Below, piece by piece: positions 32,405 to 41,738 of a stretch of DNA of 64,000 nt. Location: positions 1 through 64,000 of the forward strand of contig JADYUX010000002.1 in the NCBI GenBank assembly GCA_021532125.1, read 5' to 3'. The notes beneath the pieces are model-generated. The model saw only the letters and a program-made list of their open reading frames with translations. It did not search any database and was not told where the DNA came from. The first letter of the stretch is position 1, and each line of letters starts with the position of its first letter. This DNA is from Arcanobacterium haemolyticum. GTDB lineage: Bacteria > Actinomycetota > Actinomycetes > Actinomycetales > Actinomycetaceae. The translations under genes were made by a program, and so were the position numbers.

Positions 32405-32878
32405 TCAGGAAAAATCTGATGATCCTGCGTAGCCGTTCTGGCGCCAGGCCTCATAGAGGGCGATAGAAGCTGAATTAGCGAGGTTGAGTGAGCGAAGGTG
32501 CGGCATCATCGGAATTCGCAGGGCCTGTGTAATAGCGGAGTGGCTAATGACAGATGCGGGGAGCCCGGTTGGCTCGGGGCCAAAAAGGAGTGCATCGCCA
32601 GGCTTGTAGGAGACGTCAGCGAAGTTGTTCTCGGTGTGGCCTGTGAAAGCGAAAATCCGCGTGTCAGGCATCGCCTCGAGGAAAGCGTCAAAGTTTTTGT
32701 GAATCCGGAGTTCGGCGAGATCGTGATAGTCAAGGCCGGCACGTTTGAGATGCGCATCTGAGAAGTTGAAGCCCAGGGGCTCAATGAGATGCAAAGTGGC
32801 GCCTGTACACGCAGCTAAGCGGATTGCGGCACCAGTGTTGCCGGGGATACGGGGTTCGTAAAAGACGATATGGAACAC
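32405..32878 (-). CDS. trmL: tRNA (cytidine/uridine-34-2'-O)-methyltransferase TrmL
   Basis: The 157-residue minimal SPOUT methyltransferase opens with FHIVFYEPRIPGNTGAAIRL and ends with the knot motif LFGPEPTGLPA and RSLNLANSASIALYEA. TrmL methylates the wobble ribose of some leucine tRNAs. The length fits a start at GTG 32878. The frame remains open upstream into the PEBP remnant, but that extension has no family resemblance and is in a different frame from the PEBP sequence. Confidence 0.88.
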   Translation of the reverse strand: MFHIVFYEPRIPGNTGAAIRLAACTGATLHLIEPLGFNFSDAHLKRAGLDYHDLAELRIHKNFDAFLEAMPDTRIFAFTGHTENNFADVSYKPGDALLFGPEPTGLPASVISHSAITQALRIPMMPHLRSLNLANSASIALYEAWRQNGYAGSSDFS

Positions 32879-32927
32879 CCCAACATCGTACCCGCATCTA
32901 GCTCGGATGAGATGGTGGGGAGAGACT

Positions 32928-33458
32928 CTAGCGGGCGTACGTGACAGTGAGGCGGGCTCGCGCAAGCGTGTGGAAGAGAGCTGTAAAAGATACCTCGGCT
33001 GGAGTCGCGCTTTCTGGGTCGACATCAAGATAGGGGACATCGAGGGCGTGAACCGTAAAGATGTATCGGTGTGGGCGGTCGCCAATGGGAGGCTGTGGGC
33101 CCATGTAGGAGTGTTCGCCAGCATCGTTGCGAACGTGGCTGGCAACGTTGGGGAGGTTGAGATCAGATAGCCCCGCATCTCTTGCGAGTTGTGTGGTGTT
33201 CGCAGGGAGGTCGATGATCGTCTAGTGCCAGAATCCTGAGGGAGTTGGAGCATCGGGATCAAAGCAAGAAACGACGAAGCTTTCTGTTTCTTCGGGGAAA
33301 TCAGACCAGGAGAGCTGAGGTGAATGATTCCCCGTGGCGGCGCAGAACTCGGGGTCAAGGGGTGATCCGTCGGCCATGCTGTCGCTTGTGAGGGTGAAGG
33401 AAGGGCAAGGAGGAAGAAGGTCGTACGGGTCAGGTGCTACGGGGCGTGAAAGATCCAT
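32928..33458 (-). pseudogene. YbhB/YbcL (PEBP, Raf-kinase-inhibitor-like) gene with one amber stop
   Basis: Reading the minus strand from ATG 33458, a 176-codon frame encodes a complete PEBP-family protein: [13 protein letters not shown]-like start, [24 protein letters not shown], then a TAG at 33224-33222, then TIIDLPANTTQLARDAG, PPIGDRPHRYIFTVHALD and a natural TAG at 32930-32928. In the family the stop position is normally Trp (FWHW), so a single TGG-to-TAG change explains it. There is no frameshift. It is either a recent pseudogene, a sequence error, or suppressed; the downstream half is well preserved, which points to recency. Confidence 0.85.
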
Positions 33459-33631
33459 GCCACCAGCGTAAGCGATAGAAGATGGGCGCGGAAGATGGAG
33501 AAAGAAACGCTTTTCGGTGGTGTGAGGTAGACCGCAGGCATTATTTGAGCTGGGCTTTTGTGGAAGAAACAGGGGGAATTGCTGCGCGATTTTCTGCTTG
33601 CGCTTGCAGCTTCGAAAAAATGTGTGGATTT

Positions 33632-33677
33632 TTGTCGCTGCGCCTCGCTACCCTAACTATCGAACATATATTCGATA
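33632..33677 (+). promoter_or_regulatory. LexA (SOS) box and promoter of imuA-imuB-dnaE2
   Basis: TATCGAACATATATTCGATA (33658-33677) is a near-perfect palindrome containing TCGAAC-N4-ATTCGA, one base from the actinobacterial LexA consensus TCGAAC-N4-GTTCGA. A -35-like TTGTCG (33632-33637) and -10-like TAACTA (33654-33659) with 16-bp spacing place LexA over the -10 and start site. The gene start follows at 33690 behind AAGGAG. Confidence 0.85.
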
Positions 33678-33689
33678 GAAGGAGTTGGG

Positions 33690-34607
33690 GTGAGTGCGCA
33701 GAACAAACTCGCAGTTGCACGTCAGGCGCTTGCGGCTGCCGAGGAGGCTGTTGGCTTGGGCGCTTCACTTCATCTCGTGCAGCCTGCTCATACGGCATCG
33801 TCCAAGCTCGGGGAGCTTTCTCGCCCGCATCCGGCGGATGCATCAGCGAGTTCATGGGCAGTTCCAGAGTATTTACGATCGATCTTCCCTAGAGGCCTCG
33901 TGTATGGAAGCACGATAGGCGTGCAGGGATCACGTTTCGCCACCCTCGTTCTTGCCGGGGCTGCTAGTGTTTCAGGGGCATGGACCGCATGCTTCGGTTT
34001 TCCCGATATGAGTTGGGATGTCGCTTGTACGCTCGGTCTTAACACCGAACGCACGATATGTGTTCCCAATACGTGCCTTCCGGGCCTCGTGCAGGGCATT
34101 ACGGCGGCAATCGACGGCTGCGATGTCGTGCTCATTAGCTCGAAAATACGCTTAGATTCGCGCGAGCGCCGACTTCTTGCCCGGCGTGCTCTCTCGCGAA
34201 AAGTTGTCCTCATCGCAGAGGGGTGGGATGGCCGTATCACCCTCCATTCGCGTATGCGTGAACTCCACGGAGCATGCCAGGGAAACGGGCATATTAATGA
34301 AGTTATCTACGAAGTTTCCAGCGGGCGTGCATCCGTCGAACTCTCCTTAACACACCACGCGTGCAGCGTGTATTCGCCGCAGCATCCCTGCTCTTTGCAG
34401 CTTGTAGGTCGTGACGAAACTGACGAAAGCACGATGGAAAGTTACTCGCCGCAGATACACGAATACGCGTTTACACGCACGCACGCGCGCGTCGTCCGCT
34501 TGTCCCGCCACAGCGTGCGTCCCATCCGCCACTCACACGCGGAACGTGGGCGTGGCGATATTCCTTTTTCTCAGGGAAAAACTGAGCAGGAGTCCCTATG
34601 CGTATGA
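33690..34607 (+). CDS. imuA: ImuA-like accessory protein of the mutasome
   Basis: The 305-residue RecA-like protein has a core YLRSIFPRGLVYGSTIGVQGSRFATLVLAG. The P-loop is degenerate, lacking the GKT triplet, which matches ImuA' proteins that resemble RecA but do not show a full ATP site. Position directly before imuB and dnaE2, and the LexA box, support the call. ImuA' interacts with ImuB and DnaE2 in damage-induced mutagenesis. GTG start with AAGGAG 5 nt upstream. It overlaps imuB by 10 bp. Confidence 0.82.
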   Translation: MSAQNKLAVARQALAAAEEAVGLGASLHLVQPAHTASSKLGELSRPHPADASASSWAVPEYLRSIFPRGLVYGSTIGVQGSRFATLVLAGAASVSGAWTACFGFPDMSWDVACTLGLNTERTICVPNTCLPGLVQGITAAIDGCDVVLISSKIRLDSRERRLLARRALSRKVVLIAEGWDGRITLHSRMRELHGACQGNGHINEVIYEVSSGRASVELSLTHHACSVYSPQHPCSLQLVGRDETDESTMESYSPQIHEYAFTRTHARVVRLSRHSVRPIRHSHAERGRGDIPFSQGKTEQESLCV

Positions 34608-36166
34608 TGCAGGGCGCCTTATGGATTCCCGATTGGCCCGTAACTGCTGCTGAACAGGCGGGCGAAGTACGTGCGGGAAGTCCCGCCTTTCTCTGCAGTG
34701 GGAAAGGGGTGCAAGCCGCAAACGTATGGGCACGAAACCAAGGCGTTCATGAAGGAATGAGCAAACGTCTAGCGCTTTCCTTCTGCCCACATGCGCATAT
34801 CCTTTCCCCACGCCCAGAAAGAGACACGGAATATTTCGAAGAAGTTCTCCGCGCTGTCGATAAACACGTGGCCCGTATAACTATCCTCCAACCAGGAAGC
34901 ATCATTTTCGCTGCTCGTGGCGCTATCCGTATGGCTGGAAGCGCCCAAGCACTGGCAGATGCTCTCATAGGAGAAGTTGCAGAAAATGCAGGGTACGAGG
35001 CTTACGTAGGCTTCGCTGAAGGAACACTGGCGGCGCTCCTTGCCGCGCGGCACAGCGTGGTTGTTCCTTCGGAAGAAACAGAGAACTTCCTCCGACAACA
35101 GCCCCTAGATTCTCTCCTTATAGCAGTGGAATATGGAACTCGCCGCGAGGATGCTCAGGCATGTATCGAGATGCTTGAGCGGCTGGGAGTGCGCACGGTA
35201 GGCGGCGTCAAGAGTCTCGGAGCCGCAGCAATGAGCTCACGTTTCGGAGAAATCGGGCGAAGCTTGTGGCAGCTTTCAGCAGGAGAAAACGTGCGGCTCC
35301 GCTCTCTCCCTCGGCTCATGGAAGAACTAACCTTCTCTCACACATGCGAACCCGTTATTACCACGGCAGATGCTGCCGCATTCGTCGCGAAACAACTCGC
35401 AACGGAACTAGGAGAAGAAATGACAAGCCGCTCACTAAGCGGCGGGCGCTTGTACATTAACGCTTCCCTGGAAAACGGAAGTCACTACGAGCGAGCCTGG
35501 CAGCTTGAACACGGGGGAGTGCGCGATGTCGTCGACCGCGTGCGCTGGCAACTGGGAAGCTGGTTAAACAGAGACGAAGAACGCTCGGCAATAACGCGTA
35601 TCGAATTGCGTTTAAACGATGCAATTCGCTCAGGCGAACGTCCCGATCCTTTATGGGGAGGAAAGAGCGCACACGATGAACAGGTGTTACGTACAGCCTC
35701 ACGTCTACAAAGCATTCTGGGTGAAGATGAGGTAGCAAGCGTCGAGAAAGTGGGAGGACGTACCCCATGGGATGCTTTTCAGCTCCGAATGTGGGGAGAA
35801 GATAAGAGCGTCACACGTGCCGAATTTCCATGGCCCGGAGCGATTCCTGCGCCAGCCCCCACCCTCATTCATGATCACAGCATCGCTATCGACGTGTACG
35901 ATGCGTCCTCCCATGCCATGACAGTCAATGGCGATGGCGAACTCGCCTGCATCCGACAATGCCCCACGCCCGAACCGCGTTTTCTCACCAGGGAAGGAAA
36001 GGCCTACGAGATTGTGAATTACGCTGGCCCATGGATTATTGAGGAACAATGGTGGGATCCCAATAAACACACGCGCAGAGCATACGTACAATTTCTCTGC
36101 GATCATGAGGGAATTCTTGCCTACCGAGAAAGCGGAACTTGGCAAGAAAAGGGCCGCTATGTCTAA
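34598..36166 (+). CDS. imuB: ImuB, catalytically inactive Y-family polymerase homologue
   Basis: The 522-residue protein has a Y-family polymerase fold: N-terminal catalytic-core relic, helix-hairpin-helix part (VRTVGGVKSLGAAAMSSRF), and a little-finger region. The first catalytic block reads WIPDWPVTAAEQ instead of the DMDAFFAS-type metal-binding motif, so the acidic residues are missing, as known for ImuB. It serves as a hub that recruits DnaE2 and the beta clamp. The C-terminus includes WIIEEQWWDPNKHTRRAY, typical of the family. It overlaps both neighbours. Confidence 0.88.
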   Translation: MRMMQGALWIPDWPVTAAEQAGEVRAGSPAFLCSGKGVQAANVWARNQGVHEGMSKRLALSFCPHAHILSPRPERDTEYFEEVLRAVDKHVARITILQPGSIIFAARGAIRMAGSAQALADALIGEVAENAGYEAYVGFAEGTLAALLAARHSVVVPSEETENFLRQQPLDSLLIAVEYGTRREDAQACIEMLERLGVRTVGGVKSLGAAAMSSRFGEIGRSLWQLSAGENVRLRSLPRLMEELTFSHTCEPVITTADAAAFVAKQLATELGEEMTSRSLSGGRLYINASLENGSHYERAWQLEHGGVRDVVDRVRWQLGSWLNRDEERSAITRIELRLNDAIRSGERPDPLWGGKSAHDEQVLRTASRLQSILGEDEVASVEKVGGRTPWDAFQLRMWGEDKSVTRAEFPWPGAIPAPAPTLIHDHSIAIDVYDASSHAMTVNGDGELACIRQCPTPEPRFLTREGKAYEIVNYAGPWIIEEQWWDPNKHTRRAYVQFLCDHEGILAYRESGTWQEKGRYV

Positions 36167-39100
36167 AACAAAAGGTCAGCTCTCATACCAGCGAGTTACG
36201 ACACGACAAACCCACGGCACAACACAGCCACAGGTACCCAGCGCCCACATCCCCTATGCCGAATTGCACTGCCACTCGGCATACAGTTTTCTTGACGGCG
36301 CATCAATGCCAGATGAACTTGTCACACGCGCAGCCGAACTAGGCTTAGAGGCGCTGTGCCTCACCGACCACAATGGATTCCCCGGAGTAATCCAACTCGC
36401 TACAGCAGCCCGCCACGTCGGAATGCCCGTTGCAGTCGGAACAGAGCTCACACTTGGAGGAAACACCGAACGCTCAAGCGCCGACCCATACGGCGAGCAC
36501 ATTCTCCTCATCGCCCGCAACGCCAACGGTTATCGAAGCCTCTCACACACAATCGGTCAAGCAATGCTCGAAAGTGGCCAGCGCTCGCGAGCCGACTACT
36601 CTCTCCAACAGCTTGGCGAACGTTCACGGGGAGCATGGGTTGCGCTCACAGGGTGCCGCAAAGGCAGGATTCGTCGTGCTCTTGAACAAGAGCCAGGGGT
36701 GTGGGCGCCACAGAAAGCTCTCAACGAGGTGCATCGCCTCATCGACGCGTTCGGGCGAGACAACGTCGCTATGGAACTGACCATCACGGGATCGCCCCTC
36801 GATCGTGAACGATGTGAACTTCTTGTGGAACTCGCTCGTCGCAGCCATATCGAAACTGTTGCTACCGGGAACGTGCACTACGCTCGCCCGAGCGATCGCC
36901 CACTAGCAGATGTTCTTGCAGCTACGCGCGCAAACACCACTCTCAACGACCTCAACCCATTCCTTCCTGCTAACGGAGCATATTTGCGTTCCGGTGCTCA
37001 GATGCTTCACCTCCACCGCGACCACCCTCGTGCTGTGGGCGCAGCAGCAGCCTTAGGGAAAGAATGTGCATTCGATCTCGCCCTCGTCGCACCGAATCTT
37101 CCCCCATTTCCAGTTCCCCAAGGCCACTCCGAAGCCTCATGGCTACGCGAACTCACAGAACAACGAGCCGTGCAGCGATACGGGGCCCGCGCAGGTAACC
37201 AAGCATGGAGACAGATAGATCACGAACTAGACGTCATCACACAACTAGGCTTTCCCGGATACTTCCTCATCGTCGAAGAAATCGTGAACTACTGCCATAC
37301 GCAGGGGATTTGGTGCCAGGGCAGGGGATCAGCGGCAAATTCAGCAGTCTGCTTTGCCTTAGGGATCACCGCGGTAGATGCCGTGCGGCACAAGATGCTT
37401 TTTGAGCGTTTCCTCTCGCCAGGGCGATCTGGCCCACCTGATATCGATATCGATATCGAATCTGGCCGTCGCGAGGAAGTGATCCAACACGTCTATGAGC
37501 GCTACGGGCGCACCCGGGCAGCTCAGGTAGCCAACGTCATCACGTACCGCCCTCGCTCTGCAATACGAGACGCTGCACGCGCGCTGGGCTACGACCACAG
37601 CCAAGCAGATTACTGGGCCCAAGGCGTCGAGCATAAGGTCTCTCCACGCAAAGGCCGTGTCAGCGATCCCACGAAGGACCGTGACGCTGCCATTGTGGCC
37701 GAACGTATCGCCAAGGGTGGAAGGCACGTCACCTTCCATTCGTGGCAAACACGTGATGTTCCCGACGACGTCGCCAAGCTCGCCGCCCACCTCCAACACC
37801 TACCTCGTCACCTTGGTATCCACTCAGGCGGAATGATCCTCTGTGATCGTCCAATTATCGATGTCTGCCCGGTCTCCTGGGCGGCTATGCCCGGGCGAAC
37901 AGTCGTGCAATGGGACAAAGACGACTGCGCCGAGGCGGGCCTTGTCAAATTCGATCTCCTCGGATTAGGCATGCTCACCGCACTCCGAATATCTTTCACT
38001 GAACTGTCGCGCCACGGAGTTCTGGCCCACGACGGGCAGGAACTCGGCTTGCATAATCTTCCGCAAGAAGATCCAGGCGTCTACGCCCTCCTTCAAGCAG
38101 GAGATTCCGTCGGTGTTTTCCAGGTAGAGTCACGTGCCCAGATATCCACACTTCCTCGCTTGAAACCACAAAATTTTTACGACCTCGTCGTCGAAGTAGC
38201 TCTCATACGCCCAGGTCCCATCCAAGGACAATCCGTCTCCCCTTACCTCCGCAGACGAAACGGGCAAGAAAAGATTACTTATCTCCACCCCCTCCTCAAA
38301 CCAGCACTCGAGCGAACTCTCGGCGTCCCCCTCTTCCAAGAGCAACTCATGCAAATAACAATCGACGTCGCCGGTTTTACTCCCGCCCAAGCTGATCGCC
38401 TACGCAAAGCGATGGGCTCCAAGCGTTCACACGAGCGAATGGCAGCTTTACGTGGCGAACTCTTTGCTGGAATGAAAGAACGAGGAATAGACGAAACTAT
38501 TGCCGAAGAAATATTCAATAAACTAGAGGGCTTCGCTGAATTCGGTTTCCCCGAATCTCATGCCTTCTCTTTTGCTTATCTCGTTTACGCCTCTGCATGG
38601 CTCAAAGTGCATCACCCCGAGCAGTTCTATGCGGGCCTACTTGCTGCTCAACCCATGGGTTTCTACTCTCCGCAATCGCTTGTTGCTGATGCTCGACGCC
38701 ACGGCGTTCTCGTTCTCCCACCAGATGTCAACCACTCCCTCGTCGAGGCGCACGTCGAGCCACAGGAAGTGCGCGACTACGAACCGCACAAACTTGTCCA
38801 TGCCCATGCCGATAAAGCAGTGCGGCTCGGGCTGTCCTCGATTCGGGGCCTCAAGAAGATAGGCGCAAAGATTGTCGACGAACGCCAGAACGGAAAATTT
38901 TCGAGCCTTCCTGATCTTGTGCAGCGGTGTGCGCTTAGCCGCGACGACATCGAAAAACTTGCCGCATCTGGGGCTTGTGCCTCCCTTGGGATCGATAGAC
39001 GAGAAGGAATATGGGCCGCAGAAGCCCTCCACGATCGCGCGGCGACAAACGGCCTGTATATTCAACCGACGATCCCAGGAACCGAGACAGTTGGTGTACT

Positions 39101-39530
39101 CCCGGATCTGCCGCCAATGACCGACGCAGAAACAACACATACAGACATCGCAACAACTGGGATATCGACGTCTTTCTACCCAACACAGCATATACGCGAA
39201 TCACTGACCTCCCGAGGGGTCCTGAGAATTAGCGACCTCACAGAACTACCTGTGGGGATTCGCGTTAAAGTCGCAGGAATCGTTACCCACCGTCAACGTC
39301 CACGCACAGCCAATGGCATCACGTTTCTCTCCCTTGAAGACGAGACTGGCTTGCTCAACGTTGTCTGCTCGCATGGCCTATGGGAACGATACTCGGATGT
39401 AGCTCGCCGCTCGGGCGCGCTCGTCGTGAGGGGGATGGTGGAACGCGGGGACGGAGCTCTCAACTTCGTCGCCGACGCCCTTGAAAACCTCCCCATGACA
39501 ATCCACCTGAAATCACGAGACTTCAGGTGA
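36159..39530 (+). CDS. dnaE2: error-prone DNA polymerase DnaE2
   Basis: The 1123-residue C-family polymerase has an N-terminal PHP domain (ELHCHSAYSFLDGAS, residues about 32-46), a polymerase core with PDIDIDIESGRR (catalytic Asp pair) and helix-hairpin-helix segments. The C-terminal OB fold (VAGIVTHRQRP) ends in KSRDFR, the typical DnaE2 ending. It performs translesion synthesis and mutagenesis after DNA damage. ATG 36159 overlaps the imuB stop by 8 bp. In-frame codons upstream lie inside imuB and have no family match. Confidence 0.93.
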   Translation: MSKTKGQLSYQRVTTRQTHGTTQPQVPSAHIPYAELHCHSAYSFLDGASMPDELVTRAAELGLEALCLTDHNGFPGVIQLATAARHVGMPVAVGTELTLGGNTERSSADPYGEHILLIARNANGYRSLSHTIGQAMLESGQRSRADYSLQQLGERSRGAWVALTGCRKGRIRRALEQEPGVWAPQKALNEVHRLIDAFGRDNVAMELTITGSPLDRERCELLVELARRSHIETVATGNVHYARPSDRPLADVLAATRANTTLNDLNPFLPANGAYLRSGAQMLHLHRDHPRAVGAAAALGKECAFDLALVAPNLPPFPVPQGHSEASWLRELTEQRAVQRYGARAGNQAWRQIDHELDVITQLGFPGYFLIVEEIVNYCHTQGIWCQGRGSAANSAVCFALGITAVDAVRHKMLFERFLSPGRSGPPDIDIDIESGRREEVIQHVYERYGRTRAAQVANVITYRPRSAIRDAARALGYDHSQADYWAQGVEHKVSPRKGRVSDPTKDRDAAIVAERIAKGGRHVTFHSWQTRDVPDDVAKLAAHLQHLPRHLGIHSGGMILCDRPIIDVCPVSWAAMPGRTVVQWDKDDCAEAGLVKFDLLGLGMLTALRISFTELSRHGVLAHDGQELGLHNLPQEDPGVYALLQAGDSVGVFQVESRAQISTLPRLKPQNFYDLVVEVALIRPGPIQGQSVSPYLRRRNGQEKITYLHPLLKPALERTLGVPLFQEQLMQITIDVAGFTPAQADRLRKAMGSKRSHERMAALRGELFAGMKERGIDETIAEEIFNKLEGFAEFGFPESHAFSFAYLVYASAWLKVHHPEQFYAGLLAAQPMGFYSPQSLVADARRHGVLVLPPDVNHSLVEAHVEPQEVRDYEPHKLVHAHADKAVRLGLSSIRGLKKIGAKIVDERQNGKFSSLPDLVQRCALSRDDIEKLAASGACASLGIDRREGIWAAEALHDRAATNGLYIQPTIPGTETVGVLPDLPPMTDAETTHTDIATTGISTSFYPTQHIRESLTSRGVLRISDLTELPVGIRVKVAGIVTHRQRPRTANGITFLSLEDETGLLNVVCSHGLWERYSDVARRSGALVVRGMVERGDGALNFVADALENLPMTIHLKSRDFR

Positions 39531-39584
39531 AGCGCATCCAATGCTCAAGCCGATAGACTAACAACCTGGACAGAAAGGATTATC

Positions 39585-40148
39585 GTGCCAGCCTTCCTCA
39601 GATTCCTGAAACTCGCAGCTAAAGCAGGACCTGTCGTCTTCGCCATGGTCAAGAGCCTAGCTCCTCAGATTCAGCGCATGATCCGCGAAAATCCTGAAGT
39701 CTTCAACGCAATGTCTCAACGATTCACACGGGTCATCGGCTCGAAAAAAGACGACGGCAATAAGAAAAATCTTGCTCATCGCATCAGCGTGCTGCGCGAC
39801 CAAGTCACGTACCTCTACGCCTCAGCCAACAACTACGAGGCGGCACGCACAACTCTATTCTGGCGCAACGAACTCGAAACACTCGAACGAGCCTTACCCG
39901 TCCTCGACGCCATGAGCCGGCGCCAACGCGCTTCACACGAACGTCACCTCTCGCGCAGACTCGACAATCTCTCCGCCGCGATCCTCTCGGCAAGTCTCAT
40001 AGACGATGTTGAAGACGCCGAAATTATCCATCCTCACGACGGCGCCCATACCACCAACACTGACGCGCACACCGGAGAGGACGCACCGGAAACGCAGAGC
40101 TTCGCCCCCGATCATCCCGACGACACCCCGGAAGACGGCTCCCTGTAA
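39585..40148 (+). CDS. hypothetical actinobacterial protein
   Basis: The 187-residue protein has no recognised domain. The N-terminal half is basic and helical (amphipathic KSLAPQIQRMIRENPEVF), the middle has a long helical stretch (LRDQVTYLYASANNYEAARTT), and the last 45 residues are acidic, His/Asp/Thr-rich and probably disordered. No signal peptide or membrane helix is convincing. GTG start 39585 has AAAGGA 7 nt upstream and a TAGACT at 39553 as a -10 candidate. Confidence 0.65.
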   Translation: MPAFLRFLKLAAKAGPVVFAMVKSLAPQIQRMIRENPEVFNAMSQRFTRVIGSKKDDGNKKNLAHRISVLRDQVTYLYASANNYEAARTTLFWRNELETLERALPVLDAMSRRQRASHERHLSRRLDNLSAAILSASLIDDVEDAEIIHPHDGAHTTNTDAHTGEDAPETQSFAPDHPDDTPEDGSL

Positions 40149-40158
40149 CGACGAACTT

Positions 40159-40247
40159 CCACCTTCATACGCGTAGGGTGCGCGGGTCGCCTACACGCCG
40201 TATTCTCGACACTCTCGATCCCACCTTCATACACGTGGGGTGCGCGG
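40159..40247 (+). repeat. two 27-bp direct repeats before the UGPase gene
   Basis: Copies at 40159-40185 and 40221-40247 share CCACCTTCATAC and GGGTGCGCGG with differences only in the middle (24 of 27 bases alike), 62 bp start to start. They lie just upstream of the UGPase promoter. They could be binding sites for one regulator or relics of a small mobile repeat. Confidence 0.75.
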
Positions 40248-40291
40248 CAAGAACCTCCGGCATTCACGCACAAACGGCATGACCTCTTTGC

Positions 40292-40307
40292 TAATCTCAA
40301 CAACATG
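40292..40307 (+). promoter_or_regulatory. extended -10 promoter for leaderless UGPase gene
   Basis: TGC-TAATCT (40289-40297) matches an extended -10 and is followed by 7 nt and ATG 40305; no ribosome-binding site lies between. It has the same hexamer as at pyrG. Confidence 0.52.
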
Positions 40308-41624
40308 CACAATGCCCTTGAGGCCATCGCCGCAAAGATGCGCGCCATCAGAATGCCGAGAGAAGCCATTGACGACTTCATCTCGGCCTACACGCGATTT
40401 ACCTCCGGTGAACACACACTCATACCGGAAACCGACATCGCCCCACTTGAGAACATCGACCACATCGATTCCCTCTCTCCCGATGGGGGAGAAGCACTAG
40501 CGCACACGGCAGTCCTTCGCCTCAACGGAGGCCTCGGCACAACAATGGGGCTCACAACAGCCAAGTCGCTCCTTGTCGTTAGAAACAACCTCAGATTCAT
40601 CGACATCATCCTCGCCCAGCTCGCCGCCCAACGAGCAGCATGGAATGTCCAGCTTCCTCTTATCCTTTTCAATTCACCGGCCACAGCCCAACAAACCGTT
40701 GCAGAAGTCACCCTGCCGCCTAACCCCGACAACATCCCCAGCAGCATCCAACAGGGCCTCGTGCCCCGCATTTGGGCCGACACCCACGAACCCGTCACCT
40801 GGCCGTGCAATCCCCACGAGGAATGGGCACCGCCAGGACATGGAGATGTCTACTCCGTCCTAGCTCGCACAGGAATGATCCAACGCCTGCTTGAAGCGGG
40901 ATACCGCTACATCTTCGTCGCCAACGCCGACAACCTCGGCGCCATCCCCGAGGCGCACATCGCCGCCTGGTTCGCCCAGAGCGGCACACACTTCGCCGCC
41001 GAAGTTGTCCGCCGCACGCCCATGGATCGCAAAGGTGGACACTTCGCCATCGACAAAGCCACCGGAAAACGCCTGCTCAGAGAAGTTGCCCAAACCCCCA
41101 GCAATGACCTCCCGTACTTTCACGACATCAGCCGCCACCCCTACCTCAACACCAACAATCTGTGGATCAATCTCGAAAGCCTCGCATCCGCCACCTCAGC
41201 AGGCATCCACCTCCCGCTCATCGTCAACGAAAAACGCATAGCCGGCGACGAGAACCGAGCAGTGATCCAACTCGAATCAGCCATGGGCGCCGCGATTTCG
41301 ACATTCCCCACAGCCGACCTCCTCGAAGTTTCACGAGAAAGATTTATTCCCGTGAAAAGCACGAGCGATCTCCTTCTTCTTCGCTCGGATGCCTTCACGC
41401 TTACACCGAGCTATCGCTTAGTCGATGCTGCACACAAGCGCCCACTCGTCGTGCTTGACCCCGCCTACTTCCGGACATACGACGAATACATGCGTCGCAT
41501 CCCTGAAACACCATCACTTGCCAGTGCGACAGAATTCATCGTCGAGGGCGATGTTATCCTCCCGCCAGGCCTCCATGTGTCGGGTAGGGCGCGATACGAC
41601 ACCACAGGACTTCACACACTGTAA
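40305..41624 (+). CDS. UTP-glucose-1-phosphate uridylyltransferase, UDPGP (eukaryotic) type
   Basis: The 439-residue enzyme makes UDP-glucose. It belongs to the UDPGP family typical of eukaryotes and some actinobacteria, not to the bacterial GalU family. The nucleotide-binding motif is RLNGGLGTTMGLTTAKSLL (residues about 70-88), with NADNLGAI and the conserved Lys/Asn-rich NTNNLWINL. A left-handed beta-helix C-terminus ends in LPPGLHVSG. UDP-glucose feeds envelope sugars and possibly galactose metabolism. Confidence 0.9.
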   Translation: MHNALEAIAAKMRAIRMPREAIDDFISAYTRFTSGEHTLIPETDIAPLENIDHIDSLSPDGGEALAHTAVLRLNGGLGTTMGLTTAKSLLVVRNNLRFIDIILAQLAAQRAAWNVQLPLILFNSPATAQQTVAEVTLPPNPDNIPSSIQQGLVPRIWADTHEPVTWPCNPHEEWAPPGHGDVYSVLARTGMIQRLLEAGYRYIFVANADNLGAIPEAHIAAWFAQSGTHFAAEVVRRTPMDRKGGHFAIDKATGKRLLREVAQTPSNDLPYFHDISRHPYLNTNNLWINLESLASATSAGIHLPLIVNEKRIAGDENRAVIQLESAMGAAISTFPTADLLEVSRERFIPVKSTSDLLLLRSDAFTLTPSYRLVDAAHKRPLVVLDPAYFRTYDEYMRRIPETPSLASATEFIVEGDVILPPGLHVSGRARYDTTGLHTL

Positions 41625-41685
41625 GGAGCGACCATAGCTGGGAGAGGCTGCGTCTGGAGCAACAAGAAGGCCTGCATGACGCAGT

Positions 41686-41715
41686 GGAGGGTGGCCGCAT
41701 TCGCAGCCACCCTCC
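41686..41715. terminator. bidirectional hairpin between convergent genes
   Basis: GGAGGGTGGC (41686-41695) pairs perfectly with GCCACCCTCC (41706-41715) across a 10-nt loop, between the convergent UGPase and GNAT-MazG genes. The T tract is absent. Confidence 0.55.
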
Positions 41716-41738
41716 CGTAATCCCGCGCTCCTGAGAAA

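Noticed and set aside
32405-33358. 317-codon minus-strand ORF that would extend TrmL upstream
   Set aside because: Only the last 157 codons match TrmL. The upstream part is the wrong frame of the PEBP remnant.
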